From assembly GCF_013694105.1 (NCBI RefSeq), contig NZ_JACEFG010000003.1:620001-684000 (forward strand): DNA of 64,000 nucleotides, in the 5' to 3' direction. The notes below the pieces were generated by a model that ran no database searches, was not told where the DNA came from, and saw nothing but the letters and a program-made list of their open reading frames with translations. Within the stretch, counting starts at the first letter, position 1, and each line of letters starts with the position of its first letter. This DNA comes from Halobacillus locisalis. Lineage in GTDB: Bacteria > Bacillota > Bacilli > Bacillales > Halobacillaceae. The translations under genes were made by a program, and so were the position numbers. Below are positions 42,983-51,873 of the stretch, one piece after another.

Positions 42983-44161
42983 ATGACAAAAGCAACATTT
43001 ACAACGATGGGCGTGCAAACTGCGCTTGTTGAGAAATTGAAACACCAGGGAATAACAGCAGCTACACCGGTTCAAGAGAAATCGATCCCTTTGATTAAAG
43101 AGGGGCATGACTTGATTGCAGAAGCGCAGACGGGGACTGGAAAGACATTTGCTTTTCTTTTGCCGATTTTAGAGAAAGTGGATCCTTCCCTTTCTCATGT
43201 TCAGGCACTGATTGTAGCCCCTACCCGGGAGTTAGCTTTACAAGTAACGAAAGAAGTCGAGAAATTGAAATCGGATGATACCCACGCCTTAGCTGTGTAT
43301 GGGGGACAAGATGTGGCAAAGCAGGCGAAAAAGTTGAACGGACAAGCGCACATTGTTGTGGCGACACCAGGGCGTTTACTCGATCATATTGCACGCGAAA
43401 CGGTTTCGTTGAATCAAGTGGACTTTGTCGTCTTAGATGAAGCGGATCAAATGTTGGAGGCTGGTTTCTTACCTGATGTCACGAATATCATGCAGCAGAC
43501 GCCGGATGATAGACAAACCTTGCTTTTTTCAGCAACGATCACTAAACAAGTCCAATCTCTCGCTAAGCAATTTCTTACACAACCTAAGCGGATTAAAGTG
43601 GAATCTGAACAGGTTACACTCACGAATATAAAACAACTGTTGTATGAAACAACCGATCGTGCCAAGCAAGATGCATTGATTACGATCATGAGTGAACACC
43701 GTCCATTTTTAGCTGTCATTTTCTGCAGGACGAAACGACGAGTGAGCAAGTTAAATGGAGCATTGAAACAGGCGGGCTTCGATTCTGATGAGCTTCACGG
43801 GGATTTATCACAAGCCAAACGAGAGAAAGTGATGCAACGATTCCGTGATGCGAAGATTCAATATTTGGTGGCAACGGATGTTGCCGCACGAGGGTTGGAT
43901 GTCGAAGGGGTGACGCACGTGTTCAACTACGACATCCCTCAAGACGCAGAAAGTTACATTCATAGAATCGGACGTACTGGTCGTGCTGGTGGCAAGGGAT
44001 TAGCGATTACCTTTGCCGCTCCGAAAGATCGCCCGGCACTGAAGCAGATTGAAAAAATGATTGAACGGCCAATCGAGCGACGTAAAATCGAGAATTTATC
44101 TCCTAAAAAAGAGAAAGAAACAGACCATAAACCGAAGCGCAACCGAAAGCATAGAAGGTAA
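42983..44161 (+). CDS. DEAD-box RNA helicase
   Basis: A 392-residue RNA helicase with the minimal two-RecA core: Q motif [14 protein letters not shown], motif I AQTGTGKT, Ia [52 protein letters not shown] and [12 protein letters not shown]. The C-terminal tail is short and Lys/Arg-rich ([18 protein letters not shown]), probably an RNA-contact tail. Size fits the YfmL-type helicases linked to ribosome assembly and cold growth rather than CshA or DbpA. Confidence 0.92.
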   Translation: MTKATFTTMGVQTALVEKLKHQGITAATPVQEKSIPLIKEGHDLIAEAQTGTGKTFAFLLPILEKVDPSLSHVQALIVAPTRELALQVTKEVEKLKSDDTHALAVYGGQDVAKQAKKLNGQAHIVVATPGRLLDHIARETVSLNQVDFVVLDEADQMLEAGFLPDVTNIMQQTPDDRQTLLFSATITKQVQSLAKQFLTQPKRIKVESEQVTLTNIKQLLYETTDRAKQDALITIMSEHRPFLAVIFCRTKRRVSKLNGALKQAGFDSDELHGDLSQAKREKVMQRFRDAKIQYLVATDVAARGLDVEGVTHVFNYDIPQDAESYIHRIGRTGRAGGKGLAITFAAPKDRPALKQIEKMIERPIERRKIENLSPKKEKETDHKPKRNRKHRR

Positions 44162-44166
44162 CACGA

Positions 44167-44197
44167 AGGCCCCTCTAGTGATGAGAGGGGCTTTTTT
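44167..44197 (+). terminator. Terminator of the DEAD-box gene
   Basis: The stem GGCCCCTCT/AGAGGGGCT is followed by a T-tract. Confidence 0.88.
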
Positions 44198-44224
44198 CTA
44201 TTTATCACCGTTGCTTACGACTGC

Positions 44225-44362
44225 TCAATTGGGCATTTTAATGATCCCGAGGCAGGAGCAACCTTCATAGAAGTAGGTGCTCTCTATTTCGGGACTTTCT
44301 CTTTCGATATAGACAAAAATCACAAATACGAGAATACATAAGATAATAAATAAGATGAACAT
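44225..44362 (-). CDS. Small single-TM peptide, about 45-49 aa
   Basis: The frame encodes MFILFIILCILVFVIFVYI, then a charged ERESPEIEST tail and a Cys-containing end (YEGCSCLGIIKMPN). GGAGG lies 21 bases before the ATG but nine before an in-frame CTG at 44374, so the real start may be non-canonical. Composition is that of a membrane micropeptide. No family is recognised. Confidence 0.35.
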   Translation of the reverse strand: MFILFIILCILVFVIFVYIERESPEIESTYFYEGCSCLGIIKMPN

Positions 44363-44497
44363 CCATCTAATCAGTAGAAAACACCTCCATCTTTATCCTT
44401 ATGATAAAAGAGCTGCATTCATTTCTTTTTCATAAATCGATCGAGGATAAGCCTATTCCAAAAAAAGGCTCCTAAAATATAAACATTGAGTATGGTT

Positions 44498-44549
44498 TTG
44501 AAATATGATACTCTATACACATAATTCCGATTAAACTGATTGGAATTAT
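44498..44549 (+). promoter_or_regulatory. Promoter with CymR-like box of the yrrT operon
   Basis: TTGAAA (44498-44503) and CATAAT (44520-44525) are separated by 16 bp. ATAATTCC (44521-44528) and GGAATTAT (44542-44549) are perfect 8-bp inverted arms with a 13-bp spacer and overlap the -10. This is the form of the CymR target that represses the B. subtilis yrrT operon when cysteine is plentiful. Confidence 0.7.
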
Positions 44550-44572
44550 AAATATTAAGGGGATGAATGCAA

Positions 44573-45214
44573 ATGGGAATAGAATTCGTCGACTTGTTCG
44601 ACCAATGGGCGGGTTCATATGATGAGACGGTCTCCGGGAACGATCCGGAATATAGAGAAGTTTTTGAAGGGTATGAAGAAATGCTTGGACAGTTAGCCGA
44701 TTTAGCTGTTTCTCCAGTTATGGAATTTGGAGTAGGGACGGCGAACTTGACGAGAAAAATGGTCAATCAAAGAAAAGTGGTATTCGGAATAGAACCATCG
44801 AAAGAAATGCGAAAAATCGCGAACATCAAATGTCCTGAAGCAGCCATTTATGCAGGGGACTTTATGAAGTACCCTCAACTATTGACCCCGATTCGTTCCA
44901 TCGTCAGTTCTTTTGCATTTCATCACTTGAATAGAGATGAAAAGAAGCAAGCGATTGGAGCATTCTATAATCAGCTGGATTTTGAAGGTCAAGTCATCTT
45001 TATTGATACCCTGTTTAAGGATGAGAGACATAAGAAATGGTTGATTTCTCAAGCGGAAGCTGCAGGATTTTTAAATTTAGCGCAAGATTTGCAGGAAGAA
45101 TACTACCCTTATCTCGAAGACTTAAAAGAGATGTTTTCCGAAGTAGGGTTCAAGGTGTCTTGTAAGCAACTTAATAAATACGCCTGGCTCATTCAGGCAA
45201 CAAAGGAGAAATGA
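44573..45214 (+). CDS. yrrT: SAM-dependent methyltransferase, YrrT family
   Basis: A 213-residue class I methyltransferase. Motif I is [15 protein letters not shown], motif [14 protein letters not shown], and the acidic motif [11 protein letters not shown] follows. YrrT heads the methionine-to-cysteine operon of B. subtilis; its methyl acceptor is unknown. ATG 44573 ([17 protein letters not shown]) aligns with the usual YrrT N-terminus and lies ten bases after AAGGGG; an ATG six bases upstream is possible. It abuts luxS. Confidence 0.87.
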   Translation: MGIEFVDLFDQWAGSYDETVSGNDPEYREVFEGYEEMLGQLADLAVSPVMEFGVGTANLTRKMVNQRKVVFGIEPSKEMRKIANIKCPEAAIYAGDFMKYPQLLTPIRSIVSSFAFHHLNRDEKKQAIGAFYNQLDFEGQVIFIDTLFKDERHKKWLISQAEAAGFLNLAQDLQEEYYPYLEDLKEMFSEVGFKVSCKQLNKYAWLIQATKEK

Positions 45215-45216
45215 TG

Positions 45217-45675
45217 ATGACACAAATGAACGTTGAAAGCTTCAACTTGGATCACACGAAGGTGAAAGCTCCGTATGTCCGTCTCGTTGGTGTTACAGAA
45301 GGTGCCAAAGGGGATAAAATTTATAAGTACGACCTACGCATCAAACAGCCGAACCAAGAGCACATGGAAATGCCGGCTCTCCATTCGTTGGAACACTTAA
45401 TGGCTGAAAATAGTCGCAACCACCATGACCGAATCGTTGATATTGGTCCAATGGGTTGCCAAACAGGATTCTATATCGCTATTCTCAACGATGATGACTA
45501 CGAGAACATTCTTGATGTCATTGAAAAAACCTTGAACGACGTTCTGGAAGCAGACGAAGTACCTGCCTGCAATGAAGTGCAATGTGGTTTCGCTGCGAGT
45601 CATAGTCTCGAAGGAGCGAAAGAGCTAGCTCGTGAATTATTAAGTAAACGAAATGAATGGACGGAAGTTTTTTAA
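45217..45675 (+). CDS. luxS: S-ribosylhomocysteine lyase
   Basis: LuxS (152 residues) cleaves S-ribosylhomocysteine to homocysteine and the AI-2 precursor. The metal site HSLEHLMA (HxxEH) and the third ligand Cys in NEVQCGFAA are present, with the catalytic Cys in [10 protein letters not shown]. Of three consecutive ATGs, 45217 has the best spacing (eight bases) from AAAGGAG. In B. subtilis luxS is separate and mtnN occupies this operon position; here luxS is inserted between yrrT and mccA, making the route from SAH to cysteine contiguous. Confidence 0.95.
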   Translation: MTQMNVESFNLDHTKVKAPYVRLVGVTEGAKGDKIYKYDLRIKQPNQEHMEMPALHSLEHLMAENSRNHHDRIVDIGPMGCQTGFYIAILNDDDYENILDVIEKTLNDVLEADEVPACNEVQCGFAASHSLEGAKELARELLSKRNEWTEVF

Positions 45676-45693
45676 TAGAAGGGTGAGTCATCG

Positions 45694-46614
45694 ATGGGTT
45701 TTGTTAAAAATGTGCAATCATTAATCGGTCAGACTCCGATGATTGAACTGACTCATTCTGACATCCCGAACAAAGCACGCATTTTCGCAAAGCTTGAATT
45801 TATGAACCCAGGTGGCAGTGTTAAAGACCGCCTGGGTTTAAAGCTGATTGAAGATGCGGAACAAAGAGGGGTGCTTGAGCGTGGAGGTACAATCATTGAG
45901 CCGACGGCAGGGAACACAGGGATTGGTGTCGCCTTAGCAGCAATCGGCAAAGGGTTTCGCGTCATTTTTGTTACACCTCAAAAGTTTAGTCAAGAAAAGC
46001 AGACACTAATGAGGGCCTTGGGTGCAGAAGTCGTCAACACACCCACCGAAAAAGGGATGAAGGGTGCCATCGAGAGGGCTTCTGAGCTGTGTGGCGAGAT
46101 TCCTGGATCCTTCAGCTTAGAGCAGTTCAATAACCAAGCTAATCCCGATACGTATTATGAAACGTTAGGTCCAGAAATATTTGCGGATATGAATGGGGAA
46201 CTGGACGTTTTCCTTGCTGGTGCAGGTACGGGAGGAACCTTTATGGGGACCGCCCGTTACTTGAAAGAACAAAACCGGTCGATTAAGACGGCGATTGTGG
46301 AACCTGAGGGATCGATTTTAAATGGGGGTCCTTCTGGGCCGCATAAAACAGAAGGGATCGGTATGGAGTTTCTGCCTTTTTATATGGATACGGCCTATTT
46401 CGATGCCATTCACACAATTACCGATCAAGTGGCCTTCAAACGCATGCGTGAATTGGCGTTAAATGAAGGGTTGTTAGTTGCCAGTTCCTCGGGTGCTGCC
46501 TTTGAGGCCGCTCTAAGAGAAGCAGAGAAAGCTTCTCCCGGTACGAAAATTGTCACGATCTTTCCGGATAGTAGTGAACGATACTTAAGTCAAGGCGTTT
46601 ATGAGGAGGAGTGA
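45694..46614 (+). CDS. mccA: O-acetylserine-dependent cystathionine beta-synthase
   Basis: A 306-residue fold-type II PLP enzyme of the CysK/CBS family. The PLP lysine is in NPGGSVKDRLGLKL, the substrate loop is PTAGNTGIGVALA, and the phosphate loop is GAGTGGTFMGTARYL. The position between luxS and mccB points to MccA (YrhA), which joins homocysteine and O-acetylserine to cystathionine, rather than a bulk cysteine synthase. It ends five bases before mccB. Confidence 0.88.
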   Translation: MGFVKNVQSLIGQTPMIELTHSDIPNKARIFAKLEFMNPGGSVKDRLGLKLIEDAEQRGVLERGGTIIEPTAGNTGIGVALAAIGKGFRVIFVTPQKFSQEKQTLMRALGAEVVNTPTEKGMKGAIERASELCGEIPGSFSLEQFNNQANPDTYYETLGPEIFADMNGELDVFLAGAGTGGTFMGTARYLKEQNRSIKTAIVEPEGSILNGGPSGPHKTEGIGMEFLPFYMDTAYFDAIHTITDQVAFKRMRELALNEGLLVASSSGAAFEAALREAEKASPGTKIVTIFPDSSERYLSQGVYEEE

Positions 46615-46619
46615 AGAAT

Positions 46620-47756
46620 ATGCGAAAGAAAACACAATTAATTCATGGTGGAATCACCGGAGATGAAAAAACGGGTGCTGTTTCTGTACCGATTTATCAG
46701 GTCAGTACGTATGCACAAGACGGTGTCGGAAAGCACCGCGGATATGAATACTCCCGTACAGGCAACCCGACTCGTTTTGCCTTAGAGGAGTTGATTAAGG
46801 AATTAGAAGGCGGACACCGCGGCTTTGCTTTCGGTTCTGGAATGGCTGCCATCACAGCTATTCTTATGACATTCAAACAGGGAGATCACATCATCTTCAC
46901 GGATGATGTTTACGGTGGTACGTATCGTCTGGTGAGTCAAGTCATTACACGCTTTGGATTAGAAGCAAGCTTTGTCGATACAAGTGATGTTTCGAATATT
47001 GAAAAGGCGTTAACTGACCGAACAAAAGCGGTGTATGTAGAAACACCGACGAACCCGCTTTTGAAAATTACCGACCTCAAGAAAGTATCTGAGCTTGCAA
47101 AGGGAAAAAACCTGACGTTCATCGTCGATAATACGTTCAGCACCCCTTATTGGCAAAACCCGATTGAACTCGGTGCTGACGTTGTACTTCACAGTGCAAC
47201 GAAATATCTTGGCGGGCATAGCGACGTTGTGGCTGGCCTGGTGGTCGTCAATTCACAAGAGCTTGCTGAAGATGTTCATTTCGTATTGAATTCATCAGGG
47301 GGGATTCTTGGTCCGCAAGATTCGTGGCTGTTGATGAGAGGAATCAAGACGCTCGGGATCCGAATGGAGGAAATCGAATCAAATACCAAAGCATTTGTTG
47401 AGTTTCTTCAAGATCTTCCAGAAATTACGAATATTTACTACCCTGGTCTAGAGGCTCATAAAGGCCATGACATCCATCAGTCACAAGCTCGTGGGAATGG
47501 TGGCATGATTTCCTTTGATGTTGGAAGTGGGGAAAAAGCAGATCAAGTTCTTCGAAACGTCAACTACTTCACGCTAGCTGAGAGTCTTGGTGCTGTCGAA
47601 AGTTTAATCTCTGTGCCGGCCATGATGACGCACGCATCGATTCCAGTAGATCGCAGACAAGAATTAGGTATTACAGACGGACTTGTCCGTGTTTCCATCG
47701 GACTTGAAGACATCGATGATTTGAAAGAGGACTTCTTGCAAGCCCTGAGAAAATAA
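46620..47756 (+). CDS. mccB: Cystathionine gamma-lyase (Cys/Met metabolism PLP enzyme)
   Basis: A 378-residue enzyme of the gamma family. The N-terminal TQLIHGG, YEYSRTGNPTR, the glycine loop FGSGMAAI, the PLP lysine in LHSATKYLGGHSDVVAG, and ESLGAVESLISVPAMMTH are all present. In this operon it should split cystathionine to cysteine, ammonia and oxobutyrate. ATG 46620 is chosen because GAGGAGG lies just upstream; the GTG at 46611 overlaps that site. Confidence 0.92.
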   Translation: MRKKTQLIHGGITGDEKTGAVSVPIYQVSTYAQDGVGKHRGYEYSRTGNPTRFALEELIKELEGGHRGFAFGSGMAAITAILMTFKQGDHIIFTDDVYGGTYRLVSQVITRFGLEASFVDTSDVSNIEKALTDRTKAVYVETPTNPLLKITDLKKVSELAKGKNLTFIVDNTFSTPYWQNPIELGADVVLHSATKYLGGHSDVVAGLVVVNSQELAEDVHFVLNSSGGILGPQDSWLLMRGIKTLGIRMEEIESNTKAFVEFLQDLPEITNIYYPGLEAHKGHDIHQSQARGNGGMISFDVGSGEKADQVLRNVNYFTLAESLGAVESLISVPAMMTHASIPVDRRQELGITDGLVRVSIGLEDIDDLKEDFLQALRK

Positions 47757-47767
47757 ATATACTGTAT

Positions 47768-47797
47768 GCGCCTCACACGATCAGGGGCGCTTTTTTT
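47768..47797 (+). terminator. Terminator of the yrrT-luxS-mccAB operon
   Basis: The stem GCGCC/GGCGC is partly extended by CTC/GGG-type pairs and followed by seven T residues. Confidence 0.75.
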
Positions 47798-47881
47798 ATG
47801 TTTCAAAATGGTCTTGCGTCCTGCATAGACGGTCTCAGTTCAGCCAAACTAAAAGGGAGAATCTAAATCAGGAGTGGGAAC

Positions 47882-48553
47882 ATGGACTATTTGCATTTAA
47901 AAAAACAATTGGAAGAACGACAGCGAGCCATAGAAGAGCGCTTGATTGAACAAGGGAATTTCGGGATGAACCGTGGTTTTGCGAGTGATATGTCTTCTGG
48001 AGAATTATCTCAATACGACAATCACCCCGCTGATTCTGGCACAGAACTATATGAGCGTGAAAAAGATATAGCTTTATTAGGACACCTTAGAGAAGAGCTT
48101 TCCGACATACAATATTCTTTGAAGAAGATGGAAAAAGGCACGTATGGCGTGTGTGAAGAAACGGGCCAGCAAATCCCGGAAGACCGGTTGAGTGCGCTCC
48201 CGACAGCAAGAACGATTGCATCAGCTTCTCCGAACGAAGATCGATCAGGAGATCGCCCCGTTGAAGAAGAAGTACTTCATAATATGGAAAGCGCTTATGG
48301 TCAAAGCACATCGGAGCGGGATTATAATGAGGAAAATGCTTACGAACAGGTGGCTTCTTTTAATGAATCCAGTATGACGTATGATGGTTCGTCTAATATG
48401 GATAGCCAAGATGGACTAGGGTATGTAGAAGAATTTGAATCTTTCGTGTCTACGGATATGAGAGGGAACACAGGACCAGACAGCGTTCAATTTGAACGGA
48501 ATGAGCACTATGATAAATATATGGACGGACAAGATGAACAAGAGAGGGAATGA
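47882..48553 (+). CDS. yteA: YteA-like TraR/DksA-family sporulation-type regulator
   Basis: A 223-residue protein with an N-terminal coiled coil (LKKQLEERQRAIEERLIEQ), the conserved ELSQYDNHPADSGTELYEREKDIALL of YteA/YocK-type proteins, and a DksA-like C4 zinc-finger region. That finger is degenerate: YGVCEETGQQIPEDRLSALPTART has one Cys where four are expected. The acidic tail is specific to YteA-like proteins of bacilli. Its role may be at RNA polymerase's secondary channel; this is inferred from the family only. Confidence 0.85.
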   Translation: MDYLHLKKQLEERQRAIEERLIEQGNFGMNRGFASDMSSGELSQYDNHPADSGTELYEREKDIALLGHLREELSDIQYSLKKMEKGTYGVCEETGQQIPEDRLSALPTARTIASASPNEDRSGDRPVEEEVLHNMESAYGQSTSERDYNEENAYEQVASFNESSMTYDGSSNMDSQDGLGYVEEFESFVSTDMRGNTGPDSVQFERNEHYDKYMDGQDEQERE

Positions 48554-48563
48554 ATCATAGACA

Positions 48564-48597
48564 AACACCCTGACCGAAGGTGAATGGTCAGGGTGTT
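48564..48597. terminator. Shared terminator, yteA-like and Lin0512 genes
   Basis: The 12-bp stem AACACCCTGACC/GGTCAGGGTGTT lies between convergent genes. Confidence 0.8.
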
Positions 48598-48602
48598 CTG
48601 CA

Positions 48603-48965
48603 TTAATAACCTACTTCGATCGCGGCGTTGACGATGTACATCAAGTCATTTTTATCTTCTTTATCCTCAAGGAAAATACCACTCGAGGTAAGCATGCCAC
48701 CATCCATTACTTTAATCTGCACGTCTCCATAAGGAATAGCTTTTCGTACTTCCTCGTAATCCAGTTTGTCATGATCACATGGAAGGGCCAGCTTCACGTT
48801 GATCTTCATATTCTCTAAGGATTGTTCCGGCAGGACGGTCCGGATCCCCGGCATAGAATTTGTGTGAATCGCATTTTTAATGGCACGCACAGCGGCTTTC
48901 GTTATATCTTGACCGTGAACATCTGTGCCCATGCCTGTTTGAATAAACATTAGTTGGTCCATCAT
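48603..48965 (-). CDS. Lin0512 family protein
   Basis: A 120-residue protein of the Lin0512 family, a small alpha/beta fold that assembles as rings in related species. Landmarks are the N-terminal GMGTDVHGQDITKAAVRAIKNAI and IPYGDVQIKVMDGGMLTSSGIFL. No catalytic function is established. An AAGGGGAG site precedes the start. It is monocistronic. Confidence 0.85.
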   Translation of the reverse strand: MMDQLMFIQTGMGTDVHGQDITKAAVRAIKNAIHTNSMPGIRTVLPEQSLENMKINVKLALPCDHDKLDYEEVRKAIPYGDVQIKVMDGGMLTSSGIFLEDKEDKNDLMYIVNAAIEVGY

Positions 48966-49063
48966 TGATCTCCCCTTTTGGCATTCATTTTATCATAGAA
49001 GGGGCGAATGTATCTCCCTTGATACTCATTTCAAAATCTTCTCCCATTGTTTTTAGAATATTG

Positions 49064-49138
49064 TTGCACATATTTTCAACCATCTGTATAATCTAAAACT
49101 ATAGTTATAAAACATACTATTTTGATAGGAATTATAAA
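49064..49138 (+). promoter_or_regulatory. Promoter and CymR-like site of the sulfonate-type ABC operon
   Basis: TTGCAC (49064-49069) and TATAAT (49087-49092) are separated by 17 bp. About 35 bp downstream, TGATAGGAATTATAAA repeats the right half of the yrrT CymR-like box (TGATTGGAATTATAAA) with one change; the left half is weaker. Confidence 0.55.
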
Positions 49139-49154
49139 CATAAGGGTGAGGGTT

Positions 49155-49943
49155 TTGTTTTTAGAAGTCAATAACGTCACAAAATCGTTTGCAGATAAAG
49201 ACCGTGAGAGCTTCGAGGTCTTTTCGAACATCGATTTAGCTATTAATGAAAATCAGTTCGTCTCATTACTGGGTCCATCAGGATGTGGGAAGTCGACACT
49301 CTTATCTATGGTTGCCGGTCTTGAGAGTGTAACGGAGGGAACCATTCAATTAGATGGGGAGAACATTGTTAAAGCCGGGCCGGATCGAGGCATGGTCTTC
49401 CAACAGCCGTCCTTATTTCCTTGGCTGAATGTGAAAGAGAATGTGATGTTTCCCTTAAAGCAAAGTATTTCTAAACAAGAGGCAAGTGATCGAGCCGATC
49501 ACTTTTTGAAGATGGTTCATTTGAGCCGTTTCAAAGATCATTACACGCATGAGCTATCAGGGGGGATGCAACAAAGGGTTGCAATTGCGAGAGCGCTCGC
49601 GATGGATCCGAAAGTTCTGCTAATGGATGAACCGTTCGGCGCTCTGGATGAACAAACGAGACACATACTTCACAAGGAATTAATGAAAATCTGGCAGGAA
49701 ACTCAAAAGACCATTTTGTTTGTCACACACAGTATCCAGGAGGCGATAAAACTTTCTGATCGAGTCGTTGTGATGGGAACAAGACCGGGGCGGATCATTG
49801 CAGATTTCCAGGTCGACTTGCCCCGCCCAAGAAGGCGTGATGATGAACAGGTCATTGCTTTAGAAAGAAAAGTGATGGATCTATTAGAGAATGAAATCGA
49901 TAAAGTGTTGAAGGAAGAACTCAGTCATGAAAATCTTCATTAA
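49155..49943 (+). CDS. ABC transporter ATPase, SsuB/TauB type
   Basis: A 262-residue ATPase: Walker A LLGPSGCGKST, Q-loop MVFQQPSLFPWL, signature LSGGMQQRVAIARAL, Walker B LLMDEPFGALD and H-loop VTHSI. It resembles subunits for nitrate, sulfonate or taurine uptake. TTG 49155 follows AAGGGTGAGG; the frame upstream lacks a better site. Its 3' end overlaps the permease gene by 17 bases. The CymR-like site before it suggests a sulfur source as substrate. Confidence 0.88.
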   Translation: MFLEVNNVTKSFADKDRESFEVFSNIDLAINENQFVSLLGPSGCGKSTLLSMVAGLESVTEGTIQLDGENIVKAGPDRGMVFQQPSLFPWLNVKENVMFPLKQSISKQEASDRADHFLKMVHLSRFKDHYTHELSGGMQQRVAIARALAMDPKVLLMDEPFGALDEQTRHILHKELMKIWQETQKTILFVTHSIQEAIKLSDRVVVMGTRPGRIIADFQVDLPRPRRRDDEQVIALERKVMDLLENEIDKVLKEELSHENLH

Positions 49944-50685
49944 GCGTTTATTATTCTTATTCGTTGTGATGGGGATTTGGCAACTCGTGTATGTATCCGG
50001 CGTCTTTCCGGATATCGCTTTTCCTTCTTTGATCCTTGTCTTTGAATCGTTATTCAACGGGTTTACCAATGGGGATCTAATCAGCGCCTTGTTGGCAAGC
50101 TTCAGACACCTTTTCATTGGTCTATCATTAGCTATTCTGATCGGTACAGCTCTTGGTGTACTGCTTGGAAAATCCCAGCAAGCAGACGAAACAGCAGGTA
50201 TGTACCTCGTCGCCTTGCAGAGTATTCCGAGTATCGTGTGGGTTCCGCTTTCGATTTTAGTGTTCGGTTTTACGGAATTTGCGGTCATCTTTGTCGTCGT
50301 TCTCGGTGGAACCTTTGTCATGGCGCTCAATGTGAGGTCAGCGATTCATAGTGTACCACCTCAACTGGTGAGAGCGGCTAGAACCATGGGAACCAGTGGT
50401 GTTTCTCTTTTTTATCGCGTAGAAATTCCATCTAGTGTCCCTTATTTCATGTCAGGAATCCGCCTGGCATGGGCCTTCAGTTGGCGCGCTTTGATGGCCG
50501 GTGAGTTGTTGAGTAATGGACCGGGACTTGGCTATTCATTGCGCTTTGCGCAGGATTACGCTCGGATGGATCAAGTAATCGGCATCATTATTATTATCGG
50601 GGTGATTGGTGCCGTGATGGATCAACTGGTTTTTTCAAGGTTAGAGAAAAATGTAATGAAACGTTGGGGCTTACTTAAATCTTAA
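49927..50685 (+). CDS. ABC transporter permease, SsuC/TauC type
   Basis: A 252-residue integral membrane subunit with about six TM helices. The EAA loop is ARTMGTSGVSLFYRVEIPSSVPYFMSGIRLAW, which contacts the ATPase. It overlaps the ATPase gene and precedes the binding-protein gene by 20 bp, so the three genes form one operon. Confidence 0.9.
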   Translation: MKIFIKRLLFLFVVMGIWQLVYVSGVFPDIAFPSLILVFESLFNGFTNGDLISALLASFRHLFIGLSLAILIGTALGVLLGKSQQADETAGMYLVALQSIPSIVWVPLSILVFGFTEFAVIFVVVLGGTFVMALNVRSAIHSVPPQLVRAARTMGTSGVSLFYRVEIPSSVPYFMSGIRLAWAFSWRALMAGELLSNGPGLGYSLRFAQDYARMDQVIGIIIIIGVIGAVMDQLVFSRLEKNVMKRWGLLKS

Positions 50686-50705
50686 TAAGAGGAGAGGGAT
50701 TTTGT

Positions 50706-51704
50706 ATGAGAAAAATATGGGTATTATTCGTATTACTTCCGTTAATAGGATTTTTAGCAGCATGCGGTAGCGACGCCGGTGCAAACGGCGAAGGGGATTC
50801 AAAGGAAATTACAATCGGGTACTTCCCGAACATTAATCACGTTGCAGGGATGGTAGCTGAAGAAAAAGACCTTTATTCCGAAACGTTACCTGATGGAACG
50901 ACGGTCAACTATCAATACTTCCCTGATGGCTCATCCTTCATGACAGCGATTGAGACAGGTGACATTCAAGGTGGTCTTGTCGGGCCGGGACCTGCGATGA
51001 ACCACTTTACGAGTGGAGCGAAAATCAATGTAGTTGCTGCCGGCTCAACGGGAGGAACGGTGATCATGGCTCGCAATGGAGCTGATATTGAATCTCCAGA
51101 AGATATGGTAGGAAAAACGTTTATTTCTCCTCGTGTTGGTTGTACACACGATGTGCAATTTGAAACACTGATGAAAGAGGAATACGGAATTACATCGAGC
51201 CGTATCGACGGGGAAATGAAACACGTCACAGGAAAGCCAGCCACTTATGCTAGTATGTTTGAGGCCGGAAAAGTGGATGTAGCGACTGTACCGGAACCAT
51301 GGGCATCTTCTATTGAAGCGGAAGGAAATGGAACGGTATTGATTGATACACCAGATGTAGCTTATGGTGAGACACTGCCTGCAGCGGTGTTTGTTACATC
51401 ACAAGAATTGGTCAACGACAACCCTGAAATGGTAGAAAATATCGTGGAAGCACACAAGAATGCCACAACGTTCATTCAGGAAAACCCAGAAGAGGCAAAA
51501 GCGATCGCTATCAAGAAAATCAAAGACATTACCGATCAAGAACTATCACAAGAAGTCATCGACAATGCGTGGGAGAGAATCGATTTCACGTATGAAGTAG
51601 AAGAGAAGCACTTGCAAGATTTCGCAAACTCTTCATATGATTTAGGATTCTTGGAAGAAAAGCCTGACTTAACCGGGTTGGTTGATTTATCTTTTGTTGA
51701 ATAA
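50706..51704 (+). CDS. ABC transporter substrate-binding lipoprotein (SsuA/NrtA-like)
   Basis: A 332-residue lipoprotein: signal MRKIWVLFVLLPLIGFLAAC with lipobox LAAC. The mature domain starts ITIGYFPNINHVAGMVAEE, typical of NMT1/SsuA-like binding proteins, with GGLVGPGPAMNHF and VATVPEPWAS in the ligand cleft. The substrate is an anion such as an aliphatic sulfonate, taurine or nitrate; the CymR-like site favours a sulfur compound. RBS GAGGAGAGG lies upstream. Confidence 0.88.
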   Translation: MRKIWVLFVLLPLIGFLAACGSDAGANGEGDSKEITIGYFPNINHVAGMVAEEKDLYSETLPDGTTVNYQYFPDGSSFMTAIETGDIQGGLVGPGPAMNHFTSGAKINVVAAGSTGGTVIMARNGADIESPEDMVGKTFISPRVGCTHDVQFETLMKEEYGITSSRIDGEMKHVTGKPATYASMFEAGKVDVATVPEPWASSIEAEGNGTVLIDTPDVAYGETLPAAVFVTSQELVNDNPEMVENIVEAHKNATTFIQENPEEAKAIAIKKIKDITDQELSQEVIDNAWERIDFTYEVEEKHLQDFANSSYDLGFLEEKPDLTGLVDLSFVE

Positions 51705-51710
51705 AGGGAG

Positions 51711-51749
51711 AAAAGAAGGTGGGGGTTTATACTCTTACCTTCTTTTTTT
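51711..51749 (+). terminator. Terminator of the ABC operon
   Basis: The stem AAAAGAAGGT/ACCTTCTTTT has a 16-nt loop followed by further T residues. Confidence 0.8.
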
Positions 51750-51837
51750 ATTGGTGAAAATCAGGAGAGAAAGAGAGGTGTGATTTAAGAAAAAATTAGA
51801 AATTTTGCTCAATGGTTTATCACGTAAATAAGAGCGC

Positions 51838-51873
51838 ACAAAAAGGACGGAAGCAAAGTGATCCCGTCCTTTT
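51838..51873 (-). terminator. Terminator of the minus-strand GNAT gene
   Basis: The stem AAAAGGACGG/CCGTCCTTTT is followed by TTG on the minus strand. Confidence 0.8.
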
